A stretch of 64,000 bases of DNA from Fusarium oxysporum f. sp. lycopersici 4287 (lineage: Eukaryota; Ascomycota; Sordariomycetes; Hypocreales; Nectriaceae): contig NC_030995.1 in NCBI RefSeq assembly GCF_000149955.1, forward strand, positions 2,249,453 through 2,313,452, in the 5' to 3' direction. Below, one piece after another: positions 54,704 through 64,000 of this stretch. The position numbers were made by a program, and so were the translations under genes. The number at the start of each line of letters is the position of its first letter. Position 1 is the first letter of the stretch. The notes beneath the pieces are model-generated. The model was not told the origin of the DNA and did not search any database. It saw nothing but the letters and a program-made list of their open reading frames with translations.

Positions 54704-56491
54704 CTACCTTCCCCGTACAAGTAGCGGATGAGCCTCCGTGTTAAGCACATACTTCATCTTCCCATCACTCCTAACCTGCAACTCCGAATCCTCCGCAAAC
54801 ATCAAATACAAATACTTCAACGTCTCCGCCAACCAAAAACTCTCCATCTTGTCAACAAACTTCCTCGTCTTATCATCCTTCGTCTTCATAACACTCTTCA
54901 ATCCCGTATATCCTCCCTCAACCTTACACATCCGGTTCAATGCCTCAAATGCCTCCCATGCCCAGTCTTGGTATTTGCGATCACCGGTGGCGCGGTAGGC
55001 GTAGTAAAGACTTTCGATGGTCTCGGGGCGAAGGATGTACTCAGCGTTTGTGTGATAGTAGCCGCTTTTCTCGTAGAAGGATTGCCATTTTGGAGCGGGG
55101 AGACGTTTGGATGATGCCTTAGCCAGAGGCTGACGGCCGTCGTCGACCCAGCGGAAGAGTTCGGGACCGATACCGCTGGGGCTTTGGCGATAGACCTCAT
55201 AGTATGACTCCGAGAGTTTGACGCCAAAGTCAACAAATGTTTGGTTCTGGAGAAGTAGCCCACCGAGGATTAGAGAACCGCCACAAACACTCGCCACTGC
55301 AAATGTTAGACTGGCTGCTACACAATAGCTTCAGTGAGGATAAAGACTTACGATGACTTGAGATAGGGATCATGGTGTTTCCACGCATTTCTCCCAGGAA
55401 CGTCAGATCCGGTCTTGTTGATGGCGAAGAAGCCAGGTACAACATGGACGATTCGGCCGCTTGAATCCAGCTCTCTCCATACTCCGCAAAAGCAACTGAA
55501 TCGTACGCATACATCTTGATCAGATACTCATAGTAGCTATCCGAGCCACCTCCCCAACCAGCCTGATAATCACCAAAGTAGCCATCTTTGAGCTTGACGT
55601 ACGTCCCAATCAGACCCGGAAGTGTAAAACTCTGCTTCGTCTTGGGATGGATTAAATGATCTTGGGCTCTCTGGGCGAGCTTGGCGTATGTCTGGTTGCC
55701 AGTCAAATCACTTAATCGAGTCCATTCGAGGACGAGTGTCCCGAAACAAGTGATGGAGTTGTCGATGTTGCCGAAGCGACGGAGCTGAGGATTGAAGATG
55801 ATCTCATCGTCGGGAATGCCGGATGGTGTGTCGAAGGCGACGCTGAGTCTATCTGCAAGAATGACTGCCGCTTTTAGCAGATTGTTTCTCAAGTACATGT
55901 CTGTACAGAGGTGTTTGTATGACCCAGATAGTAAATCGTATGCTATTTATATGGTTAGGAGGGGTTTTGGTATTGAGGTTGGATACTTGCCTGATAAAAG
56001 ACCCCCAAGATAACGAATAGTCGTTTCGAAAAGTGAGATGGGTTGATCAGGCACAACAGTCACAGTAAAGTCTGTGAGCATGATCTGTCTGAGAATCTTA
56101 TCCACGATCTCAGCGTCCTCCATGATAATGGCTGTACTCAGCGCATCAACCGCCGTCGCGCCCCAGCCATTTCTTATGACATGTCAGTAGCTGCCCCACA
56201 GCTCCTTCAGAAGGTATGGACTTACCGATCATCCTCAAAGGTCTTACTGATTGGCAACAACGTATCATGAGGTGCCGCAAATTCCTCATATTTATTCCAC
56301 GAAAACCTGAACGCTTCGACTATCGCTTTGGCTCGTAGCGGGTCGCCTTTTAGCTTGGCGGGAGCCTTTTGTAAATTGGGGTCTGAGTGACTAGGTTGTG
56401 AGGCTCGTCGGGAAAACAGAAGTGAAAAGACATGGTAGGTGATGAAAATGGCTCCCAGCCAAATGATGACTTTCTGGACCGATCTCTGCAT
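54704..56491 (-). CDS. GH47 alpha-1,2-mannosidase, type II membrane protein
   Basis: Secretory-pathway enzyme that trims alpha-1,2-mannose from N-glycans. Exons 56491-56226, 56172-55991, 55942-55352 and 55296-54704 join in frame to 543 aa. A short N-terminal tail is followed by one membrane anchor ([19 protein letters not shown]), giving a Golgi-type type II layout. GH47 landmarks are [90 protein letters not shown] and the C-terminal NTEAHPL, which carries the calcium-binding Thr. Intron 2 begins GC (TCAG|GCAAGT), a GC-AG intron. Unlike its neighbours this gene serves glycan processing and need not belong to the pectin block. Confidence 0.92.
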
Positions 56492-57147
56492 TATTCTCCA
56501 CCGCCAACCCAAAGGGATTTTTAGAAGTTTAGAAGAAGCAAGAGCTCACAAGAAAGAATGAAAGAGCGAAAGGGAAACTGAACGGCTTCATCGATCGCCA
56601 GTCCTGGGTGAGCGTTGATTTCAGAAAAGCTGAAGTTACCCCCTGAGTGAATCTTATCGGTTATCGTCCCAATTTTCAGCTTAGGGGCCGATCCTTATCA
56701 AAGCCTCCGTCAGCGACGCATCTAAGGCCCTAAAAGTGGTTAGGCCCCCGTCAGTTACGCCCTTAGCGCCGAGCTGTCCCCTGGAGATCCGGTGAAACTA
56801 TCGAATTTAGCTGACCACCTGCAGCAAATGACAGCTGAACCAACGATACGCTAACTCAAGTTGACAGGATCTTAACATCTTTCTGGCTAGAGTCGCGAAA
56901 CTATTGTTTCGCCTGCAAGGTACCCTTCACCAAAATGTTTGCTTTGCTCACTTAATGAATGCCTTGGCATGCAAAAATAACCAACTGTGCCTCACGTCAT
57001 GTGGGAGGCCGGAGCTAAAACTCAGCCCGGTCCAATTCTTAAAATGCAGTCTCCTTTTCGAGAAGAATCTTCTTCCTCTCTTCAACGTTTGCCGTTCGTA
57101 CACTCGTTTATACAACAACGCTACCATTACTCTCTTTAATCTTCAGG
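56492..57147. promoter_or_regulatory. Divergent promoter between GH47 and the CBM-like gene
   Basis: 656 bp between head-to-head start codons. TTACCCCCTGA near 56637-56647 resembles the shared decamer with one inserted C. No gene seen. Confidence 0.4.
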
Positions 57148-57981
57148 ATGCGTTGGATTTCTGTCGCCGCTGTTCTCGGCGCTGCGCTGCTCCCTGCTAG
57201 CGCTCGTCCGCTGTGCCGCCCCGATCGATCGACTACGACTGGTCTGCCCTCGACTACAGCAACTACGAGCGTCGAGACTTTGAGCACCGACTCTGCGACT
57301 GCCACTGAGACCTCGGCAATTGAGACAACGGTTACTTTCGTTACTACTTTCACTGAATCGGGGACCGCTACTGCGACTACGGGTTTCACTACTATCACCT
57401 CTGCGGCTACCAGCGAGGCTGCGACAACTACCTCCGAAGCCCCTGAGGTCACGAACTACATCCAGAACGGCGACTTTGAGGATAGCCCCAACACGGATTG
57501 GAGTCTTCGAACCAGTGACATCAAGAACGACCCTGAGCGAGCTCGCTCCGGCAACAAATACGTGTAAGTCTTCCCGATAACCCGTTCCAGAGCATTACCA
57601 ATAAGAAGCAGCCAATACGATGTCGATGACTCCGAAGCCGTCGGCGGCAATCAACTGAACCAAACCGTCAACGGTCTCGATACCGAGCGACTCTACCGTC
57701 TTACAACCTATGCTACCGTTTTCAACACTCCCGCGCCTGTCAAGGAAGAAAGCACCATCTGCGTTATCCAGGCTCTGCAGGAGAGCACGTCCCTGTCTCA
57801 GTGGCGCCTCGACTTTACGGACTTGGGTACATACAAGCCGCTCTTTGTCGATTTCACGCCCATAGATGAGGATGTTACGATTACAATGAGGCTTCGATGT
57901 ACTACTGGAAAGAAGGTCACTTTCTCTGTTGGCCTGGATGATGTTTCTCTGTATGACATTGGCCCTAAGCTGGTTGGTTAA
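57148..57981 (+). CDS. Secreted Thr/Ser-rich protein with CBM-like C-terminal domain
   Basis: Exons 57148-57563 and 57612-57981 join as GT|C to 261 aa. Signal peptide MRWISVAAVLGAALLPASA. Residues about 28-100 are a Thr/Ser-rich stalk likely to be O-glycosylated. From about 104 a galactose-binding-like beta-sandwich begins with YIQNGDFEDSPNTDW, the usual start of CBM4/9/22-like modules. It ends with VGLDDVSLYDIGP, the usual end strand (DDVSL). No catalytic domain is present. It may bind wall polysaccharide or another glycan; there is no direct evidence for the ligand. Its place among pectin and galactan enzymes is consistent with a binding or effector-like role. Confidence 0.78.
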
Positions 57982-58391
57982 GCTACGGTATGTTACCGAT
58001 CATCATAGTCAGACACTGGGATCTCATTGTTGGGAATTATCAGGTCAACCAAGTTCAAGCCCCGATCTTATGAGCTTGGGATGCAAAGGGATTTTGCTAT
58101 GATATTTATTCTTCTTCCAACTTGATGAAACGCTTTTACACATATATGGCCATTAATCTTACATCTTCTATCACTATCCTGTGCATAGGGTATTATACAG
58201 TGCTTGAACTCAGTTTTGGGCTCTCGAGATATATGCATCAATGGCTATAGAGTTCGAAGCAATAGTGAAGCAATGTCCATCAAATCGTTCAATTTGTTCT
58301 TCATACCCAATCTCTCCGATTTCAAAGCCCATGGCATCTTGCTAATCTCCGAACATTCCCCTAAGCTACCAGCGCTCTCGTAAACCTCTTC
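57982..58391. other. Gap between convergent genes
   Basis: About 410 bp between the stops of the CBM-like gene and the PL1 gene, holding both 3' UTRs. Nothing else seen. Confidence 0.5.
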
Positions 58392-59471
58392 TTACAGCTT
58401 CTGACCAGCGGTACCAGGAATAGTCGAGGCAACCTTTCCAGATCCCAGGAGTGTAACCTTGTAAGGAAGCGAAGCAGAAGTAAGAGTACCCTTAGGCGCA
58501 GAGTTGACCGAACCACCAAGGTTGACATCCTCAACAACAGCATAACCAGTCTCCTTGGAATCAGCAAAGAAGATAGCGCGCTCAACAGAGTTGGCGAAAG
58601 CAGAGCTCTGGACGAGAACTTGAGCGCCCATGCGGGTGTTGACACCAGAGAGAAGAATGCCGTCCCAGTAGTTGTTGACGAGGTGGACGGTGGCAAAGCG
58701 GATCAGGGGCTGGCGGCTGCTGACGTTCTTCCAGTAGTTGTTGGCGTAGGTGATGTGGAGCTTGCCCTTGTCCTCTGAGGCGTTGCTGTCGGAGTGGCCG
58801 ATCAGAGAGCCCTTCCACTGAAGCCGAGAGTCAGCAAACAACAATATTTGGCTTAGAAACGAGGTCAACTTACGTGATCGTGGAAGTAGGTGTTGGAGAC
58901 AGTAATCCAATCAGCACCATGGGAAATGTCAAGAAGACCATCAAGATCATCCTTTCCAAGACTCAGATCACCGGAGAGGTCGCAGTGATCAACCCAAACG
59001 TTAGTAGACTCATCGATACCAATAGCATCGCCGTTGGAAGCATCAACCTTGGCGATCTTGAGGTTTCGAAGAATAACGTTCTTCTGGCGACGCACATAGA
59101 AGCCAACACCAGTGATTGCTACAAATCATCAGCTCAGACTACCCCAACAGCAGGAGCGTTGACTTACAGCTTCCGGCAGCACCAATGATGGTCTTGTCAG
59201 ATGCAGGTCGAACTCTATCGCTGCCTGTCAACTTGCCAGAGACGATAATGGTGAGAGGCTCGGTGCGCTTAGCAGCTTCGATGAGAGCGGCGACTGTAGT
59301 GACAGTGACAGTCGAGCCCTTGGCACCGCCAGTGGTTCCGCCGTTCTGGGTGCAGTATCCGACGGTGCAAGGCTCTGCAGCTTGGCGCTTGAGGAGGGCA
59401 TCGCGGCTCTCAAGTGGAGAAGCAACTGCCAAGGTGGCAAAGAGGGTAGTGATGGCTGAAGTGAACTTCAT
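58392..59471 (-). CDS. Secreted pectate lyase, family PL1
   Basis: Calcium-dependent enzyme that cleaves polygalacturonate by beta-elimination. Exons 59471-59168, 59118-58874 and 58817-58392 join in frame to 324 aa, normal for fungal PL1. Signal peptide MKFTSAITTLFATLAVA followed by a KR site (DALLKR) that suggests a propeptide. The beta-helix shows AIGIDESTNVWVDHCDLSGD, DGLLDISHGADWITVSNTYF and HDHWKGSLIGHSDS, the calcium-site aspartates. NVSSRQPLIRFATVHLVNNY contains the catalytic Arg. Frames starting at 59567 use a non-coding upstream extension. The exact decamer TCTGGGGTAA lies 489 bp upstream. Confidence 0.94.
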
Positions 59472-62174
59472 GATGCTGGTTGTTTCCGAAGTCTTGTGTA
59501 AGTCAGAGGTGATCACTTGAAGAAAGCCAAAGCTTGGTGGTTTCAATAATTTGGATATTATTATCACGACTTCTCAAGAGGTTTTATAGAATTTGATTAC
59601 TCTCATTAAACTTCAAACACTACTATTCCTACTGGTAGCACGCAAGACACCAATCCCCGATTCAGCGTTCGGACCCCGGAGTCTATGGCTTCAATTTCCC
59701 TTTCTGGAGATGCCATCACGAGCCTCTCGCAGCGTCTATTGGAGTATGAATGCGTTGTCTGAGTACAGAACCTTGCATCGTGAAGGTATGTGAAACATTC
59801 AAGTCTGGATGATGTTGCGTTCGGAAAAGATCGATGTCATGGATGGTTGTCATTGGTGGAATTGGCTAGGCTGAGAGGCCGTGGTTGGTGGATGATCTGG
59901 AAATACCCCGGATTGTGACGATCTCTCGTCCACTGTCATTACCGGCAGTGACTTGTTAATCTGGGGTAACGATAAAGGGAAATTCTTGGCGGTCAAGAAA
60001 TATTCCTCTCCAGCATTCGATCCTTCATTAGAGAACGTTCAGCTGATAGAACCTGGCATTCACTCCTCATTCCACGAGTTCACTGTTGATATCGAGCGGC
60101 TGGCCGAACACCAATCTAACACCTATTGATTATCCCAGCTCAACGTTTAACGTAATTATGCATAAACTCCATCTCCGGAGCTCGATCATGAGACCAAAAT
60201 CGTACATACCCCAAAGTTTCGAATGTAAATTGTGGGGGCACCAGGTAGCCTTCGGTAATACCGTCATGCATGGGCTTTTCCATTTGTACGGAAAAGGCGA
60301 GTGAGCAGCAGTTCCCCCAATGTTTAAGATGTTCCTCGAATCATGCGATGGAGCAGAAAGAGTCATTTTTCGACGTACTGCCGTATTAAATCATTGATCC
60401 TTTGCACATTTTGGGGGTTGTTTCGCTTTTACTGTCCAAATATATTTCGGTCAAGAAAGATATCTACCGCTGCAACAATCACCCGAAATACCGAGAGCAC
60501 AGCCACACAATTTGATGGCTGCCATGATTATTATCTAGGCCTTAGGAAGTCACAATGAATCTAAAGATGCTCGAGTCTTATTTTAGTTACGGGTGACTAA
60601 CTTGCGAGAACCTACGCATGGATAGGTATGGGGTTCCTACACCACTGCGATACGGTGATAAGGCTGAAGGGACTGGGCTTTGAAAGAATCTCCAGTCCGA
60701 AAGCAAGGTAGAGAACACAAATTAACGAATATGGGCATTATAAACCTTGCCCTCACTGATGTCTAAGATGTGGTTTTGGCTCCTTACACTACAAAACAAA
60801 ACAGGTCTACCATGGCTCCGTCAGTCCCTTCGACTGAGTTTCATTAGCTGGGATGCCAATTGAGCGTTTCCTTCTAGAATACCGCTACTAGTTATACAGA
60901 TACTGTGGCATGTATGCCCACTATTAAAACCTGGGGTCAACTCCATTCACGTATCTGGACAATCCTAAACCTATCGAGGGGAAAGTGATCCAGGCCAATC
61001 GGTTGACAGCCTCTCCTGTCAATCAGTCGATCTACTCAAGGTGTAGAACCAATGGAAAAATGACTTGGGACCGAGAATACCAGCAGAACGGAGCTTGGTA
61101 GGTGTCAAAAATCCGAATGGTCTAATGGTGCCTGGAGTTCAGGTAACTTGACCACTAAACGCTCCGATAGAGAGGATGTACTGCTGAGGGCAATGTCACG
61201 AAACTGTTAGGACTTGAATGCATGAGGTCAAATGAGAGATCAAGCACCTCTGTTTCCAATTTGATGTTGAATGAAGATGCCAACTTGAGACTCCAAGATG
61301 AGACCCTGCCTTCATGCAAGCAACAAAGGCAGAAGCAGAGCCTCTCACTGCTGACGATATCCAATTAGTCCTTCTAATGGAGTCTTGAGAGCCGTTTATT
61401 GTTAACCTCCAGATAATGTGATTGTCCTGGTTCAATATCGCTCAGGGAAAGTTTGGGGGTGATCCCAGCCCCGCACATGCAAGCTTTCAAGGTTGAGCAC
61501 AGTTCCCCCACAAATGCTTGATCGAATCAACCCAGACTGTCCAACAAGCATCCCAAGCTAACAAGTACTAAGAAGCGGGAGCGAAATTTATGGTTAATCA
61601 GACCCAGCCTATTATTTCGGGTCCGTGACTGGTGGAATAGCTGGCCCCCGGACGGATAAATATAGAACCACAAATCGCCTTCTTCCAGAGGTTCGATTAA
61701 GCTTACCCCGCGTCTTCCCTTCCCCCACAGATGGACCATGAATCTACGATACAAACGAAGCCTTCAAAGAAGCCTAAATTAACAACCCCGGATTTTACAG
61801 CATCTGGAAAAGATGCCAAGAAGAAGATCTTATGTTTGCTGCACGATGATTCATGGAAACATGTCCTTGGTGTCGACATGACATGTTAACTTAGAGTCTT
61901 GGCACGCAGTGAACCGAGCGAAGGACCAGGCTAATGCCATCGGTTCCATACAAAGCGGTGAAATGGTATGGCAGACACTAAGTCTGTTGGGTTGATGATG
62001 AACTGAGGTTGGTATGTTATAGCATGGAGTGCTTATTATCCATATCAGCCAAAAACATATATAAGCAGCAATTTCATCCTAATCTCTACCTCTCTCATCT
62101 CTTGCCAATACGTTTTGAGCTTGTACTCTTGCCTTTGACCCTTACCAGGACTGAAGTCGCATCTCGAATTCATC
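59472..62174. promoter_or_regulatory. Divergent intergenic region between PL1 and PL3
   Basis: 2.7 kb between head-to-head pectate lyase genes, with no convincing gene. TCTGGGGTAA lies at 59960-59969. GTGGGG/CCCCAC cores lie near 60230, 61504-61511 and 61722-61729 (CCCCCACA), and TTACCCCG at 61703-61710. The last two are about 450-470 bp before the PL3 ATG. All contain the CreA-type SYGGRG core. Small frames such as 60086-60304 and 61527-61754 have no family resemblance. Confidence 0.5.
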
Positions 62175-63237
62175 ATGAAGGCCTCACTACTCCTATCTCT
62201 CCTCCCCGTCGCCCAAGCCGCCGTCATTGACACCCGTCAGTCCAAGACCGGCGATGGCAAGCAAGGTGATACCGACGCCACCCAAGGAGATCTCAGCCAG
62301 AGGCCACCACCACGCTTCCCCTTCCCCATTACCAAGTTCCCCGTCGCCAAGGAGACAGTCGTCCTAAAGAATGCCAAGTACATCATGCCTGGCGAGGTCT
62401 TCGATGGCAAGATGAAGCGCTATGAACGACCTGAGGGAAGCTGTAATGAACAAGCTGAGGGCACTGATGCTGATGCTGTGTTCAACTTATTGCCCGGTTC
62501 GACTATTCGAAATGTCATCATTGGAAAGAACCAGGCTGAGGGTATCCATGCTTTGGGTGATGCCTGGGTTGAGAATGGTGAGCAGCTTTAGTTGTCTTTG
62601 ACTGGCTTATACTAACTTGTGCAGTTTGGTGGGAGGACGTTTGTGAAGATGCTCTCACGTCCAAGGGCCTGAACACCCAGTTGAGGGTCATTGGCGGTGG
62701 AGCCCGAAGCGCAACAGATAAGGTATGCAAGAAGTATAGCGAGAACGCCGATTTTCTAATCATTCGCAGATCTTCCAAGACAACTCGCTTGGTGGCAAGT
62801 ACAACATCACCGGCTTCTACGCTGAGGGTTTCGGAACCTTCTACCAGTCTTGCGGCAACTGCCTCAACCAAGCCAAGCGCAACGCCACGATTCAGAACGT
62901 CATTGCCGTTGACGGTCTCAGAATGGGCATCGTAAGAATCACTTCCACCAAGAACCTCGAATGTTTCTAACAGGTTTAGATCAACCCCAACTACGGTGAT
63001 GAGTTCCGTCTCAAGAATGCTCAAATCGACAACGTCACCAGCATTGTTGACAAGGAAATCGGCAACAACGTGCAGACTGTTCCATACTATATCGGAAACG
63101 GACCCGATGAGAAGTATGCTTTGTATAACGAGACAAGGGATAACATTACAAAGTTCAAGGGCAAGGTTACGAATGCGTATGAGCCCGAGGATCCTTATGA
63201 GTGGCTTGAAGAGTTCTGGCCCGAGGGCTTCAACTAA
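62175..63237 (+). CDS. Secreted pectate lyase, family PL3
   Basis: Second pectate lyase, of the smaller beta-helix family PL3 known from Fusarium PelA-D. Exons 62175-62577, 62625-62722, 62770-62931 and 62980-63237 join in frame to 306 aa. Signal peptide MKASLLLSLLPVAQA, then an extra Asp/Gly/Gln-rich stretch (about 20-45) before FPITKFPVAKETVVLKNAKY. Family landmarks: EGSCNEQAEGTDADAVFNLL, NVIIGKNQAEGIHALGDAWV, NVWWEDVCEDALT (calcium-site acidic cluster) and FYQSCGNC. The acceptor of intron 3 must be TTTAG|ATC, since the AG 5 bp earlier would place an in-frame TAG. The N-terminal spacer is longer than I expect for the family. Confidence 0.92.
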
Positions 63238-64000
63238 TCCAGTCAATGATGCATAGGATACCCGCGAGCACGGAAGGCGAGAAGAGCCAACCTAATGTTA
63301 ATGGAAGAGGTGTCGGTAGAACTTGTGCTCTTGCCTACATTTGGAACAAGTTCTGTTTGGTGAGATTCACAGTAGCAAAATACGAGATAAAATCATTACA
63401 TGCCACAACTTGGGACTACTTTTATATTCTTACTTCCTCCGGCTTATTAGTCCTTCTTAAATTAGCAGAAAGCGTTCTTTTCCCAGAATTTAGGCGCAAA
63501 GAGATCCTCTATTAAGCAAGTCCTAGACTCTTTCTATATCAATGCAGGATGCTCAAACTTTATACTTAAAACATTAACCCTCGACTAAGAATTTATGAGG
63601 GCGGTGGCAAGCTAAGGGGAATTAAACAACTCATAGAAGGCCGAAGCGATATTGTCACCAGGTCGTGTACAGCTCTTGAAGAAAGGACTTCAGGCCCTCA
63701 AGAGCCTTTGGAGGATTCAAGAATGTCAAATAAGAGCACATATTGAACAAGTCACTATTTGAAAGGTTTATTAAGTACGTTAACCGCTCTAGATCTAGGC
63801 TACTATCTCGGGGCTAGATTCAAACTTCGACACTATCATTTCGGGCATGCATGTTTTCTATACAAGAGACAAATTTAACCCTAGGAGCAATTTCTTCGGA
63901 TAGCTCAAGAATTCGTCAATGTAGACATCAAGTTTCTCCAAGTATTTCAGCCAAGTCTGACTGTCTTGTCAATATCCATTTTGTTGATTCGCAACGCAAT
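63238..64000. other. AT-rich end of window, possible decayed gene
   Basis: No intact gene. On the minus strand at about 63945-63860 one frame reads KYLEKLDVYIDEFLSYPKK before a stop. DVYIDEFL faintly resembles the DVYVDDF block of fungal reverse transcriptases. Surrounding frames are broken. Too little for a firm call. Confidence 0.25.

Noticed and set aside
63860..63945. Reverse-transcriptase-like DVYIDEFL
   Set aside because: Only one short block matches, with stops on both sides; not enough to call an element.
1..64000. CRISPR arrays, operons and ribosome binding sites
   Set aside because: No spaced direct repeats were found, and the intron-rich genes show this is eukaryotic DNA, so bacterial signals do not apply.

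Overview
This window looks like nuclear DNA of a filamentous ascomycete, most likely Fusarium or a close relative. The genes carry many introns of about 45-60 bp with GT-AG borders and CTAAC/CTGAC-like branch points. The gene set (Zn2Cys6 regulator, HSPA12-like Hsp70, PL1 and PL3 pectate lyases, GH35, GH43, GH47, fungal MFS carriers) is typical of such fungi. The genus is inferred; no database was searched. Exon joins were built by hand by requiring a continuous reading frame.

Layout. 1-7008: 3' part of a very large DUF3638/DUF3645 protein. 8.1-12 kb: a cytochrome P450 and a bestrophin-type anion channel. 12-14.5 kb: AT-rich decayed DNA with a relic of an NB-ARC (NLR) gene. 14.5-19.7 kb: a secreted double SnoaL-like protein, a Zn2Cys6 transcription factor and a coiled-coil protein whose 3' end changes frame. 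20.1-32.3 kb: a probable sugar-acid catabolism cluster: ketopantoate-reductase-like enzyme, galactonate-dehydratase-like enolase, KduD-like SDR, an anion:cation symporter-type MFS carrier and a sugar transporter. 35-47 kb: methyltransferase, small hydrophilic protein, broken homoserine-acetyltransferase-like gene, HSPA12-like Hsp70 head-to-head with a coiled-coil protein, TatD nuclease and a membrane protein. 47.7-63.2 kb: a secreted and secretory-pathway carbohydrate-active block: GH35 beta-galactosidase, GH43, GH47 mannosidase, a CBM-like secreted protein, PL1 and PL3 pectate lyases.

How the parts fit. Secreted pectate lyases, galactosidase and GH43 would free sugars and uronic or aldonic acids from pectin and arabinogalactan. 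The central cluster has two carriers plus a dehydratase-dehydrogenase pair suited to sugar-acid breakdown. Four of its five promoters share a CCCCCACG box 131-176 bp upstream of the ATG, and three of these also have the exact decamer TCTGGGGTAA. The decamer recurs upstream of GH43 and PL1, which suggests shared carbon-source control. Both boxes contain the CreA-type core SYGGRG.

Two copies of a ~660-bp SINE-like retroelement lie in opposite orientation at 25.6 and 53.7 kb, each with its own target-site duplication and tetranucleotide tail. One sits inside the cluster beside an assembly gap.
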